Source of the DNA: Nitrospiria bacterium
GTDB lineage: Bacteria; Nitrospirota; UBA9217
Length of the DNA: 64,000 nt
Reading direction: 5' to 3'
Assembly: GCA_919902495.1 (NCBI GenBank)
Contig: CAKKRC010000045.1
Location: 67,162-131,161 of the forward strand
Shown: positions 25,524-34,461 of the stretch, one piece after another
How the letters are laid out: every line of letters begins with the position of its first letter
Position numbering within the stretch: the first letter of the stretch is position 1
The notes under the pieces: model-generated
Database searches by the model: none
What the model saw: the letters and a program-made list of their open reading frames with translations, nothing else
Told to the model about the DNA's origin: nothing
Translations under genes and position numbers: made by a program

Positions 25524-26147
25524 CTAAGGTTCTATCGCGTTCAGCGCGGTATATATATAGAGGGTAAAGTCGTCCTGCACCCGATCATGGCGGAGAGCGA
25601 AGTAGGGGGAAAGGTTCTCCAGGGTGAACTTCACCATATCCTCGGGCGATGTGTAATGAAGCTCCGGGTCCTTGATCGGCGTGTGGGATGACAGGGCGTT
25701 CAGGGCCAGTCCTTTATTGCAGTGTTTAAAAAGCGTGATCAATGCCTCTTTCATGTCATCCGCCACGCCCGGTACTCGCAGGTTGAACACGCCGCAGATG
25801 ACGATATAATCGAAGAATCCCTCCACATGGTCCTCGGGGCCGTCCAGCACGTTGAACGTGCAGTCCGGATATTTCTTCCTTGCAAGCTCGATGAAGTTCT
25901 CGTTGATATCGACGCCCGTGTACCGCACGTTGAATCCCCGCCGCTTCAGGAACCGGTAAAAGTCACCGGTGCCGCAGCCGTAATCGAGGATGCTCGCGCT
26001 GTTCAGGTTGGGCGCGATCTCGGCCAGCGAGTGGTACCGCTTCAGCTGGCCCTGCGGGGTCCATCTGAGCGCCTCGGGCCGGTCGCCGAACTGTTTCAGG
26101 TGAAAGTTGTAAAACGAGATCAGGTGTTCTTTTGAGTAGGGGTCCAT
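25524..26147 (-). CDS. Class I SAM-dependent methyltransferase
   Basis: A 207-residue protein with a Rossmann methyltransferase core: motif I ILDYGCGTGDFYRFL (about residues 53-67), the acidic GVDINENFI at strand beta 2, and motif IV-like FDYIVICGVFNLR. The substrate is unknown; the N-terminal LISFYNFHLKQFGDRPEALRW resembles a group of uncharacterised methyltransferases. It is transcribed in the same direction as the downstream pilin gene, 159 bp away, so the two may share a transcript. The upstream region has no clear ribosome site. Confidence 0.8.
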   Translation of the reverse strand: MDPYSKEHLISFYNFHLKQFGDRPEALRWTPQGQLKRYHSLAEIAPNLNSASILDYGCGTGDFYRFLKRRGFNVRYTGVDINENFIELARKKYPDCTFNVLDGPEDHVEGFFDYIVICGVFNLRVPGVADDMKEALITLFKHCNKGLALNALSSHTPIKDPELHYTSPEDMVKFTLENLSPYFALRHDRVQDDFTLYIYTALNAIEP

Positions 26148-26795
26148 AGTATGTATGATTCATCTCCCGGTGAGGATTTGTGATACGTTCTATTTTTTCT
26201 GCACCCCGGTTCAGAGGTCCTCGTCCCGACATATCGGGATGCGAGGCCCTCTTCACGGGATGCAGGCGCTTTTTGGAAAGACAAAGATTTTATCCCCTGA
26301 CGGAAGTCTTTGACGTACCCCTGCGCCGGGTAGTCTGGTGCGAAGACTGTGCGTTTAAGCTCCCAAGTGCAAACGGCAGTGGAGCTTCCATCCTCAAGGT
26401 GGTGCATTTATTCTAATCGCTCGCTAACCCCGCAGCAAGCTGCGGGGAATGCGCTCGCTCCTGGATTTGCATGGCCCGACCAGCCCTGTAGCAACCACCG
26501 AATTGAAAGCAGCGCGTCCGTAGGGGAAGCGCTGCCGGAGCAGGTCGAAAGGACCAGGAACGTGAACCTCATTCTGCATGCTTAGCACAGCGAGCCACCG
26601 GGCTGCCCAAAAAAAACAAGCATGTTGAACATCATGAGGATTGTTTTCCCGGCAGTGATTTTTCCTAGTGTACGTCATCGGCCGCTGTTACCGCAAGACA
26701 TAATTTGACAAAAAGGTTTTCAAAAGGCAGCAGGACGAACAGCAGGATAACAATTAAGACTATTAGCATCCTTATAACTTTTTGTAACGTTTTGC
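26148..26795. other. Long region without recognisable genes, with two hairpins
   Basis: About 650 bp between the divergent methyltransferase (-) and nuo operon (+) has no convincing protein or RNA gene. It holds two strong inverted repeats: CCTCGTCCCGA/TCGGGATGCGAGG at 26219-26243 and CCCCGCAGC-AA-GCTGCGGGG at 26428-26447, the latter flanked on both sides by CGCTCGCT. The TCCCGAC-TCGGGATGC element recurs at 62671. I checked for tRNA, 4.5S, 6S, tmRNA and RNase P signatures and saw none. Confidence 0.5.
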
Positions 26796-26824
26796 TTGAC
26801 AAACTAATAGGGTTATCTTATCAT
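26796..26824 (+). promoter_or_regulatory. Promoter of the nuo operon
   Basis: TTGACA (26796-26801), a 17-bp spacer and TATCAT (26819-26824) form a good sigma-70-type promoter in an AT-rich stretch. The start near 26831 gives a leader of about 65 nt before nuoA. Confidence 0.75.
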
Positions 26825-26896
26825 GACCGCGTTTTGAAGGATCACGTTTTAGAAGACCTGTTAATTAAAAATTTAATAAGCAGCGGGGGAGTGGCC

Positions 26897-27271
26897 ATGA
26901 CTCCTGGATCCTACCTTCCGGGACATTTTCTTCCAGTCGCAATCTTTCTCTTCGTCGGCATCGCTGTCGGCGTCGGCATGCTGGTCTTCAGCAGGCTGGT
27001 CAGCCCCCGGCGGCCCTACCGGGAAAAGCTGATGACCTATGAGTCCGGCGTCACCCCTTTTTCGGACGCTCACCAGAAATTCTCCATCCGTTATTATATC
27101 ACCGCCATGCTGTTCCTCATATTCGATATCGAAGCTGTGTTCCTCTATCCCTGGGCCGTTGCCTATAACCGTATCGGCCTCTATGGGCTCGTGGAGATGG
27201 TGATCTTTATCATCATTCTCCTCGTTGGTTATATATACGCCTGGAAGAAGGGGGCGCTGGAATGGGAATAA
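26897..27271 (+). CDS. nuoA: NADH dehydrogenase subunit A
   Basis: A 124-residue membrane subunit of Complex I with three helices. Conserved features are the loop [33 protein letters not shown] between helices 1 and 2 and the following FLYPWA. It lies at the junction of the membrane and peripheral arms near the quinone site. ATG 26897 (after GGGGGAG) fits the family length; the open frame extends further upstream but without homology. It overlaps nuoB by 10 bp. Confidence 0.95.
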   Translation: MTPGSYLPGHFLPVAIFLFVGIAVGVGMLVFSRLVSPRRPYREKLMTYESGVTPFSDAHQKFSIRYYITAMLFLIFDIEAVFLYPWAVAYNRIGLYGLVEMVIFIIILLVGYIYAWKKGALEWE

Positions 27272-27741
27272 TCAACAACGTTTTCGAAGAGGGATACGTC
27301 ACGACCAAGGTCGACGAACTCCTGAACTACATGCGGTCGTGCTCTGTCTGGCCCATGACCTTCGGCCTCGCCTGCTGCGCCATCGAGATGATCCAGTACT
27401 ATTCCGCCCCGCAGCATGATTTCGACCGGTTCGGCACGGTACCCCGGCCTTCGCCGCGCCAGGCCGACCTGCTCCTGGTCGCCGGGACGCTGACAAAGAA
27501 GATGGCGCCGATCGTGCGCCGTGTCTATGATCAGATGCCTGAGCCCCGGTATGTCATTGCCATGGGCAGCTGCGCCAGCTCCGGCGGCATTTTCAATACG
27601 TATAGCGTCGTTCAGGGCGTGGATAATATCGTCCCGGTGGATGTGTATATCCCGGGATGCCCGCCGCGGCCGGAAGCGCTGATGTTCGGCATCATGAAGC
27701 TCCAGGAAAAGATCCGGAAGGAACACTATATCCGGAAATAA
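27262..27741 (+). CDS. nuoB: NADH dehydrogenase subunit B (cluster N2)
   Basis: A 159-residue iron-sulfur subunit that carries the terminal cluster N2. The ligand set is visible as the tandem CC in LACCAIEM, Cys in MGSCASSGG, and CPPRPE. It hands electrons to quinone at the interface with NuoD and NuoH. It starts inside nuoA. It is followed by a word-repeat spacer containing the 23-bp insertion. Confidence 0.97.
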   Translation: MGIINNVFEEGYVTTKVDELLNYMRSCSVWPMTFGLACCAIEMIQYYSAPQHDFDRFGTVPRPSPRQADLLLVAGTLTKKMAPIVRRVYDQMPEPRYVIAMGSCASSGGIFNTYSVVQGVDNIVPVDVYIPGCPPRPEALMFGIMKLQEKIRKEHYIRK

Positions 27742-27751
27742 AACAACCTGT

Positions 27752-27843
27752 TGCCACGAAGGTACGACCAAAAGTAGGCGCTTCTAAGCGAGGCGCGAAG
27801 GGAACTTATCCCTTAGCTTTTCTTGGAGACTTCGAGTCTGTGT
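27752..27843. repeat. GCCACGAAGG-word spacer with 23-bp insertion (copy 1)
   Basis: The nuoB-nuoC spacer carries GCCACGAAGGTACGA, then the insertion (27768-27790, containing AGTAGGCGCTTCTAAGCG), then AGGCGCGAAGG. Removing the insertion restores a regular GAAGG-N4 word array. The right part (TTGGAGACTTCGAGTCTGTG) is a degraded complement. Confidence 0.8.
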
Positions 27844-27897
27844 GGCGGCTCCTGTTCATCCTTTCATTTCATCATTTCAAATATTAAAGAGGCAGGA

Positions 27898-28368
27898 ATG
27901 GACGCGGATCAGATAGCGAAAATGATCGAAGAGAAGTTCTCCGGCCAGGTCCTGGGTACCGTGACCCATGCCGGACAGGTCGGCGTCATGCTCAAGAGTG
28001 AAATGATCCGGGACGTCTGCCGGTTCCTGCACGATGAACCGTCGATACGCATGGACCACCTGGCGGACCTGACCGCCGTGGACTATTCCACTTATCCCGG
28101 AGACACGGGACCGCGGTTCGAGGTGGTGTACAACATGATCTCCACGGTGTACGGCCATCGCATCCGGCTGAAGGTCCGGGTGTCCGATGATGATCCGAGG
28201 ATCGATACGGTGACGTCCATCTGGCAGACCGCGAACTGGCATGAGCGCGAGACCTATGATCTCATGGGGATCGTCTTTAACGGCCATCCCGACCTCCGTC
28301 GCATCCTTCTTCCCGAGGACTGGGTCGGGCATCCGCTCCGCAAGGAATATCCGCTGAAGGGATACTAA
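27898..28368 (+). CDS. nuoC: NADH dehydrogenase subunit C
   Basis: A 156-residue peripheral-arm subunit. Diagnostic motifs are the [20 protein letters not shown] segment and the following RRILLPEDW with HPLRKEYPL at the C-terminus. It packs against NuoD and stabilises the quinone module. It is separate from nuoD, unlike the fused E. coli NuoCD. The start at 27898 is preceded by GAGGCAGG. Confidence 0.96.
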   Translation: MDADQIAKMIEEKFSGQVLGTVTHAGQVGVMLKSEMIRDVCRFLHDEPSIRMDHLADLTAVDYSTYPGDTGPRFEVVYNMISTVYGHRIRLKVRVSDDDPRIDTVTSIWQTANWHERETYDLMGIVFNGHPDLRRILLPEDWVGHPLRKEYPLKGY

Positions 28369-28371
28369 ACC

Positions 28372-28448
28372 AGGTACCAGGGACCGGCAGCCGGTAGCCA
28401 GGAACGTTAAAATTCCACCCTGGCAGCTGGACCCTGGACCCTGCACCC
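28372..28448. repeat. CCAGG-word inverted repeat between nuoC and nuoD
   Basis: The left arm, CCAGGTACCAGGGACCGGCA at 28370-28389, and the right arm, GCAGCTGGACCCTGGACCCT at 28425-28444, are built from permuted CCAGGGACC words. They pair around a short loop, ending about 20 nt before nuoD. Confidence 0.7.
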
Positions 28449-28467
28449 TTGCACTTACGGTGAACCT

Positions 28468-29667
28468 ATGTCATCGACCGACGCGACCGAAAAAGAAATA
28501 GTCCAGAAAGAAATGACCCTCAATATGGGTCCCCAGCATCCGGCCACCCACGGCGTGCTGCGCCTCGTCGTCGATCTGCAAGGCGAGACGGTCGTGGGAT
28601 GCGATCCGCGGCCGGGCTATCTCCACCGCGGCATCGAAAAATGGATGGAGAGCCGGACCTACCACCAGATCATCCCCATCACCGACCGTCTTGAGTACAT
28701 CACCTGCATGAACAACAATCTCGGCTGGGTCGTTGCGGTCGAGAAGCTGGCCGGGATAATCGTTCCTGAGCGGGCGCAGTTCATCCGGACGCTCATGGCG
28801 GAGCTGACAAGGCTTTCCGGGCACCTCGTGTGGCTCGGCACCCATGCGCTCGACATCGGGGCCATGACGGTCTGCATGTACACGCTTCGGGAGCGGGAAC
28901 TGCTCCTCGATCTCGCCGAGATCGTCACGGGCGCGCGCCAGACCGTGAGCTACGTCAGGATCGGCGGTGTGCGGAACGATGTCCCGAGGGATTTCCTCGA
29001 CAAATGCCGTGAGTTCACCGCGTTGTTCCCGAAGAAGCTCGAGGATTATGATACCCTTATCCGGCAGAACCGCATCTGGCTCAAGCGGACCAAGGGGATC
29101 GGCAAGTTCTCCGCCGAGGATGCCGTGAACTACGGCCTGACCGGCGCCACGCTGCGCGGTTCCGGCGTGAACTACGACCTGCGCAAGGTCGAACCGTACG
29201 CGGCCTACGACAAGGTGGAGTTCGACGTGCCGCTCGGCAGAGAGGGCGATGTCTACGACCGGTATATCGTGCGGATCAATGAGATGCGCCAGAGCGTCCG
29301 GATCATTAATCAATGCCTGGATATGCTGCCGGCGGGACCCATCATGACCGACGACCCCCGCTATGCGGTGCCTGATAAGGCAACGGTCATGACGAACATG
29401 GAGGCGCTCGCGCACCAGTTCGTGCTGATGAGCAAGTGGGTGAACATGCCCAAGGGCGAGGTCTATGTCGCGACCGAGGCTCCCAAGGGAGAACTGGGCT
29501 TCTTTATCGTGAGCGACGGCAGCGGACGGCCGTACCGCGTGAAGATCCGCGCCCCATCGTTCGTGCATGTCGGCGCGCTTCCCAAAATGGTGACCGGCCA
29601 CATGGTGGCCGACGTGATCGCCTGCATCGGCACCATCGACATCGTGCTCGGCGAATGTGACCGGTAA
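28468..29667 (+). CDS. nuoD: NADH dehydrogenase subunit D (quinone-site subunit)
   Basis: A 399-residue subunit related to NiFe-hydrogenase large subunits but without their metal ligands. It opens with the [14 protein letters not shown] motif, whose His contributes to the quinone cavity. [11 protein letters not shown] follows, and [13 protein letters not shown] is the C-terminal sequence. It builds the quinone-binding chamber with NuoB and NuoH. The gene after it is not nuoE but a cNMP-binding protein. Confidence 0.97.
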   Translation: MSSTDATEKEIVQKEMTLNMGPQHPATHGVLRLVVDLQGETVVGCDPRPGYLHRGIEKWMESRTYHQIIPITDRLEYITCMNNNLGWVVAVEKLAGIIVPERAQFIRTLMAELTRLSGHLVWLGTHALDIGAMTVCMYTLRERELLLDLAEIVTGARQTVSYVRIGGVRNDVPRDFLDKCREFTALFPKKLEDYDTLIRQNRIWLKRTKGIGKFSAEDAVNYGLTGATLRGSGVNYDLRKVEPYAAYDKVEFDVPLGREGDVYDRYIVRINEMRQSVRIINQCLDMLPAGPIMTDDPRYAVPDKATVMTNMEALAHQFVLMSKWVNMPKGEVYVATEAPKGELGFFIVSDGSGRPYRVKIRAPSFVHVGALPKMVTGHMVADVIACIGTIDIVLGECDR

Positions 29668-29690
29668 CGGGGGAGGAGAAAGGAAAAGCC

Positions 29691-30170
29691 ATGGTCAAGG
29701 TCAAAGATATCGAGGATCTATCGCTGTTCAAAGGTCTGACCGGTGATGAACTGAAGGCCATCGCCGAGATCGTGACATCCGACACCTTCCCGGCCGGCAA
29801 GCCGGTCTTTGAGGAGGGCGAGGTCACGTGCCCCTGCATCTACATCATTCAAAAGGGCAAAGTGGACGTCCAGAAGAGGAACAAGGACGGCGACCTCCTG
29901 ACCCTTTCGGTGCAGCGGGAGGGGAGCTTTTTCGGCGAGCTGTCGTTCATTGACAACAAGCCCCACTCCGCGACGCTTACCACGGCGGCGGAGGAATCCG
30001 TGGTTCTCAAGATAGACCGTAACGATTTTGAAAAGTTCGTGCAGCGGTTTCCCAATGCAGGTTACAAGCTTCTTATGAACATCGTTCTGGACATTTCCCA
30101 GCTGGTCCGCCGGATGAACACCCAGTACGTGGACATGGCCGGATACGTGTTCGGCAGGACGAAGAGGTAG
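29691..30170 (+). CDS. Cyclic-nucleotide-binding domain protein inserted in the nuo operon
   Basis: A 159-residue single-domain protein of the cAMP-receptor fold. It has a beta-roll with FPAGKPVFEEGE, IIQKGKVDVQ and a phosphate-binding-cassette-like FFGELSFIDNKPHSATL (FGEL then S-A in place of R-S/T-A), ending in a long helix. There is no DNA-binding helix-turn-helix, so it is not a transcription factor. It lies 23 bp after nuoD with a good ribosome site (GGGAGGAGAAAGG) and 8 bp before nuoE. A sensing or assembly role for Complex I is inference; the ligand is unknown. Confidence 0.85.
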   Translation: MVKVKDIEDLSLFKGLTGDELKAIAEIVTSDTFPAGKPVFEEGEVTCPCIYIIQKGKVDVQKRNKDGDLLTLSVQREGSFFGELSFIDNKPHSATLTTAAEESVVLKIDRNDFEKFVQRFPNAGYKLLMNIVLDISQLVRRMNTQYVDMAGYVFGRTKR

Positions 30171-30178
30171 GCGAGGGT

Positions 30179-30697
30179 ATGAGCGACCAACACGAGGAAG
30201 GGCACTTCTGCAGGACAGCCGGCGAAAAGATCATGTTCAGCGACGCGATCATCCAGTCGATCAAGAAGGCGCAGCAGCGCTATCCCGACCAGCAGAGCGC
30301 GGTGCTCCCGGCGCTCCATATCATCCAGAAGGAATACGGCAACCTGAGCTACGAGGCCATGCGGTTCGTCTCGCAGCAGCTCAGGGTCCCGGAATCCGAC
30401 GTTTTCGGCACGGCGACCTTCTATTCGCTGTACCGCTGGAAGAATCCCGGCAGGCACCAGATCCAGATCTGCCATAATCTGTCCTGTTCGCTTTTGGGCG
30501 CGGAGACGATGATCGCGCATCTTGAGAAGAAGCTCGGCGTTTGCGAGGGGCAGGTCACCAAGGACGGCAGGTTCTCGTTCATCAGGATGGAGTGCATCGG
30601 GCGGTGCGATGGCGCGCCTGCCATGCTCGTGGGCGACGATTATCACGGCGAACTGACGCCGGAAAAGATCGATGAAATTCTAAAGAAGTATGAATAG
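30179..30697 (+). CDS. nuoE: NADH dehydrogenase subunit E (cluster N1a)
   Basis: A 172-residue thioredoxin-like [2Fe-2S] subunit. Ligand motifs are CHNLSC (about residues 98-103) and CIGRCDGAP (139 onward). It sits next to NuoF in the NADH-input module. The first 18 residues (HEEGHFCRTAGEKI) precede the usual family start (MFSDAI), so the true start could be 30233. Eight bp separate it from the cNMP-binding gene. Confidence 0.95.
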   Translation: MSDQHEEGHFCRTAGEKIMFSDAIIQSIKKAQQRYPDQQSAVLPALHIIQKEYGNLSYEAMRFVSQQLRVPESDVFGTATFYSLYRWKNPGRHQIQICHNLSCSLLGAETMIAHLEKKLGVCEGQVTKDGRFSFIRMECIGRCDGAPAMLVGDDYHGELTPEKIDEILKKYE

Positions 30698-30727
30698 CGA
30701 TTTGTCCTCCTGGAAAGGCTAAAGACT

Positions 30728-30823
30728 TTTTACCGCAGAGGGCGCAGAGGACGCCGAGAATTACCGCTTCATTGATTGCTGTTCTCCCTCTGCGATCTCC
30801 GCGATCTCTGCGGTAAAGCGACA
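30728..30823. repeat. GCAGAGG-word inverted repeat between nuoE and nuoF
   Basis: The left arm TACCGCAGAGGGCGCAGAGG (30731-30750) and right arm CCCTCTGCGATCTCC...CTCTGCGGTA (30786-30816) use the word GCAGAGG/CTCTGCG. They are complementary over the outer 11 bases, with the gene starting about 20 nt later. Confidence 0.75.
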
Positions 30824-30837
30824 AGGAAGTTCTCTCT

Positions 30838-32097
30838 ATGGAAAAAATGCTCCTGAAACGGGTCGATATTCCGAACTCCGCGGACATCGACGTGGCCATG
30901 AAGAACGGAGCCTATTCCACGCTGGCAACGGCATTCGGAATGCGTCCGCTGGACGTGGTGAGCGAGGTAAAGCGGGCCAATCTGCGCGGCCGCGGCGGCG
31001 CCGGCTTCCCCACGGGACTGAAGTGGGAGCTCTGCTCCCGCGTCCCGGGCTCCCTGAAGTATCTCCTCTGCAATGCCGACGAGGGTGAGCCGGGCACGTT
31101 CAAGGACCGCTTTATCCTGCTGCAGGACCCGCATCTCCTGATCGAGGGCATGGTCATCTCCGGCTTTGCCATCGGCGCGGAGAGGGGCTACATCTATCTC
31201 CGGTATGAATATCCCACGGCCCTCGTGGTCCTCGAGAAGGCCATTGAACAAGCCTATGCCAAGGGGTATCTCGGCAAGAACATCCTCGGCAAAGGCGTTA
31301 ACTTCGACCTCTCGGTGCACCGCGGCGCCGGGGCCTACATCTGCGGCGAAGAGACGGCGCTCATCGAGTCCCTTGAAGGGAAGCGCGGCCAGCCCCGCAT
31401 CCGCCCGCCGTTCCCTGCAAGCCAGGGAGCGTGGCGGAAACCCACGGTGATCAACAACGTGGAGACCCTTTCCAACATTCCGTACCTCCTTGCCATGGGC
31501 GCCGACGCCTACGCCAAGATCGGCGAGGAAACATCGCCGGGACCGAAGCTCTACGGCGTGAGCGGGATGGTGAACAAGCCGGGTGTCTACGAACTGCCCA
31601 TGGGCACCACCCTCCGGGAGATCATCTACACCCATTGCGGCGGCATTCGCGGCGGCAAGAAGCTCAAGGCGATCATCCCCGGCGGCGCTTCCACCCCCAT
31701 CCTGACCGAACAGCATCTGGACGTGAAAATGGACTTCAACTCGCTCGTGTCGGCGGGCTCCATGCTCGGCTCGGGCGCGGTGATGGTCATGGACGAGACG
31801 GTCAACCTGGTGAACGTGGCCTATGTCCTCGTCCGGTTCTTCGCCCACGAGTCCTGCGGCAAGTGCACGCCCTGCCGTGAGGGGACCTCGTGGCTCTATC
31901 AGGTGTACCAACGGCTGATGCACGGAGAGGGCAGGCTTGAGGATATCGACCTGCTCCTGTACATCTGCGATACCGTCAAGGGCAAGTGCTTCTGCCCGCT
32001 GGGCGAAGGCGCGATCCAGCCGGTGCTGTCGAGCATCAAGCATTTCCGCGGCGATTACGAACAGTGGATCAAGGAAGGCCGGCGCGGACAGGCGTAA
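30838..32097 (+). CDS. nuoF: NADH dehydrogenase subunit F (NADH/FMN site, N3)
   Basis: A 419-residue flavoprotein. It has the NADH-binding glycine-rich RGRGGAGFPTGLKW, the FMN-binding region with CNADEGEPGTFKDR and GAGAYICGEETALIESLEG, and the N3 [4Fe-4S] ligands in ESCGKCTPCREG plus a later Cys (CFCPLGEG). It accepts hydride from NADH and passes electrons to the NuoG cluster chain. No N-terminal thioredoxin-like or ferredoxin extension is present, so it is the plain respiratory form. Confidence 0.97.
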   Translation: MEKMLLKRVDIPNSADIDVAMKNGAYSTLATAFGMRPLDVVSEVKRANLRGRGGAGFPTGLKWELCSRVPGSLKYLLCNADEGEPGTFKDRFILLQDPHLLIEGMVISGFAIGAERGYIYLRYEYPTALVVLEKAIEQAYAKGYLGKNILGKGVNFDLSVHRGAGAYICGEETALIESLEGKRGQPRIRPPFPASQGAWRKPTVINNVETLSNIPYLLAMGADAYAKIGEETSPGPKLYGVSGMVNKPGVYELPMGTTLREIIYTHCGGIRGGKKLKAIIPGGASTPILTEQHLDVKMDFNSLVSAGSMLGSGAVMVMDETVNLVNVAYVLVRFFAHESCGKCTPCREGTSWLYQVYQRLMHGEGRLEDIDLLLYICDTVKGKCFCPLGEGAIQPVLSSIKHFRGDYEQWIKEGRRGQA

Positions 32098-32110
32098 TAA
32101 ACGGCTTATG

Positions 32111-32231
32111 CAACCACAGATTTCCAAAAGTAGGCGCTTCTAAGCGACACAGATGTACACAGATGAAAGCGAACAAAAACGGCAATGACAGGAATATTTT
32201 TATTCAGGTTGTATCTGTGTTCATCTGTGGT
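32111..32231. repeat. ACACAGATG-word inverted repeat with 23-bp insertion (copy 2)
   Basis: The left arm AACCACAGATTT (32112-32123) is interrupted by the 23-bp insertion (32124-32146) and resumes as ACACAGATGTACACAGATGA. The right arm TGTGTTCATCTGTGGTTACC (32215-32234) is the complement and has no insertion. Without the insertion the left arm is continuous with its word pattern. Confidence 0.85.
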
Positions 32232-32271
32232 TACCTGTTTTAGATTATTTAAGAGGTAAGGTACGATCCCT

Positions 32272-34452
32272 ATGGAAAACACCGTAACAGTAACCATCGA
32301 CGGCATAACGGTCAAGGTCAAGCCCACGGCCACCATACTCGAGGCGGCAAAGGCCGCGGGCGTGCGGATCCCCGTTCTGTGCGCCGATGACAAGCTCCAT
32401 CCCTACGGGTCCTGCAGGATCTGCATTGTGGAGGTGGAGAAGTCTCCCCGGAAGTTCACGCCGTCCTGCACCACGCCGGTGAACGACAACATGTCGGTCA
32501 AGACCATGACGCCGGACCTCGCCGAGGCCCGCAAGCGCATCCTCGAACTCCTGCTGAACAACCATCCTCTGGATTGCCCGATCTGCGACAAGGCGGGCAG
32601 CTGCCAGCTCCAGGACCTGGTCCACGAGTACGGGCTGGGGCCGAGCAAATTCTCGGAAAAGAAGCGCACGGTCGCACCGAGCTATCATTCCAGCGTCGTC
32701 GACCGTGAGGTGAGCCGGTGCGTTCTCTGCGGCAAGTGCGTACGGGTATGCCGCGAGCAGAATGCCGTGGGCGAGCTCGCCTTCACGCGCCGCGGCGATA
32801 AATCCAAGGTCAGCACCGACTTCGACCAGCCGCTGGACTGCGAGTTCTGCGGTGAATGCATCGAAATATGCCCGGTGGGAGCGCTTACCTCCAAGCAGTT
32901 CAAGTTCAAGGGACGGACATGGAACCTGGAGCGGAGCACCTCGGTCTGCAACTATTGCGGCTGCGGCTGCCGGACCTCGTTCGAGACCCGCCTGGGAAGG
33001 ATCGTGCGGGTGAAGTCGGCGGAGAAAAACTATCTCTGCAGCAAGGGCCGGTTCGGCTGGGACGCCGTCCATCATCATGACCGCCTCACAACCCCTCTGG
33101 TGCGGGTATCGGGAGAGCTCGTTCCCGCCACGTGGGACGAGGCCCTGGCAATGGTCGTTACGAACCTTAACGTCATCAAGAACAAGAAGGGCGCAGGCAG
33201 CATCGGCGGCCTCGGCTCGGTCCGGACGACGAATGAGGAGAGCTACCTCTTCCAGAAGTTCATGCGGAGCGTGGTGGGGACCAACAACGTTGACCTGCTT
33301 GCGCGGCTCAAGGTCCCCAAGGGACTGAACACCGAGTTCTTCTCGGGAGAGCTTTCGAAGATCAGCGAACATGATGCGGTGCTTGTACTGGACGGCGAAG
33401 TGGGCGAGTTTAACCCGCTCATGGGCATCGAGATCGTCCGGGCCGTGAACCGGAAATACAAGAAACTGGTCCTGGTGAACAGCGGCTTCAACAAGTTCAA
33501 CCGTCTGGCCTCAACGGTGCTGGAATACCTAACTCCCGAGGCGGCGCTTGCCGACCTTGTTCCGGCGCTGAAAGCGGGCGGGGGAAGCGACCGCGTCCGG
33601 GAGGCGGCGGCCATCCTGAAGGATGCGTCCAGCGTCGCCGTGATCATACCGGCCAGGACCACGGCCGGCGAGTTCTACCAGATCAAGGAGCTCCTGTCAT
33701 ATCTGAAAGGCGTAACTACCTATCCCATCGTCCGCCGGAGCAATTTCCAGGGTGCGCTGGACATGGGGGTCATTCCCGGGTACTACCCGGGCTATGAAAA
33801 GGCCGGCACGGACGCAACGAACCGTCTTGCAGGCGTGTGGAACGCGATCCTTTCCGAGACCCCGGGCTTGAACGCGCTGGAGATGCTGGCCGGGATCAAG
33901 ACCGGTAAGGTTTCGGCGCTTTATATCATGGGTGACGATCCCGTGGGAAGCGACAAAGGTCTGAAGGACATCCTGAACAAGCTCGAGTTCCTTGTGGTAC
34001 AGGACATCTTCCTGACCGAGACCGCGAAGCTTGCCGATGTCGTCCTGCCCGCCTGCAGCTGGGCCGAGAAGTCCGGGACCGTTACCAGCCTTGAGCGGCG
34101 GCTCCAGCAGCTGAGCCGCGCCGAGGAGCCCCTTGGCGAGTCAAAGCCGGACTGGGACATTATCCAGACCCTGGCAAAGAAAATGGGCGGCTCGATGCAC
34201 TACGGAACACCGGCTGACATTTTGAAAGAGATCCGGTCGACAGTACCGCTGTATGCCGACCTTACCGTGGGCGGCATCTGGCCGAGGGAACGGTCACCGC
34301 TGGCGGGCGCGGATGATGATCTGTCCCTGTGGTCGGATACGGTCATGAAGAACGAGGTGATCACTTCGGACCGCCTGCTGTTCTCATCGGGGACGATGAT
34401 CGGCCGGTCCGGGGAGATCAGTACGCTTTGCCGGACCAAGGCTGAGGTATAG
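32272..34452 (+). CDS. nuoG: NADH dehydrogenase subunit G
   Basis: A 726-residue iron-sulfur subunit. An N-terminal [2Fe-2S] ferredoxin domain (PYGSCRICIVE) is followed by the His-Cys N5 motif, a 2[4Fe-4S] part (CVLCGKCVRVC and CEFCGECIEICPVGAL), and a molybdopterin-oxidoreductase-like domain starting with CNYCGCGC (an N7-type cluster motif, absent in mitochondria). The latter has no catalytic cofactor role in Complex I. The protein is shorter than the 908-residue E. coli subunit. It ends 9 bp before nuoH. Confidence 0.95.
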   Translation: MENTVTVTIDGITVKVKPTATILEAAKAAGVRIPVLCADDKLHPYGSCRICIVEVEKSPRKFTPSCTTPVNDNMSVKTMTPDLAEARKRILELLLNNHPLDCPICDKAGSCQLQDLVHEYGLGPSKFSEKKRTVAPSYHSSVVDREVSRCVLCGKCVRVCREQNAVGELAFTRRGDKSKVSTDFDQPLDCEFCGECIEICPVGALTSKQFKFKGRTWNLERSTSVCNYCGCGCRTSFETRLGRIVRVKSAEKNYLCSKGRFGWDAVHHHDRLTTPLVRVSGELVPATWDEALAMVVTNLNVIKNKKGAGSIGGLGSVRTTNEESYLFQKFMRSVVGTNNVDLLARLKVPKGLNTEFFSGELSKISEHDAVLVLDGEVGEFNPLMGIEIVRAVNRKYKKLVLVNSGFNKFNRLASTVLEYLTPEAALADLVPALKAGGGSDRVREAAAILKDASSVAVIIPARTTAGEFYQIKELLSYLKGVTTYPIVRRSNFQGALDMGVIPGYYPGYEKAGTDATNRLAGVWNAILSETPGLNALEMLAGIKTGKVSALYIMGDDPVGSDKGLKDILNKLEFLVVQDIFLTETAKLADVVLPACSWAEKSGTVTSLERRLQQLSRAEEPLGESKPDWDIIQTLAKKMGGSMHYGTPADILKEIRSTVPLYADLTVGGIWPRERSPLAGADDDLSLWSDTVMKNEVITSDRLLFSSGTMIGRSGEISTLCRTKAEV

Positions 34453-34461
34453 GAGCGGACC

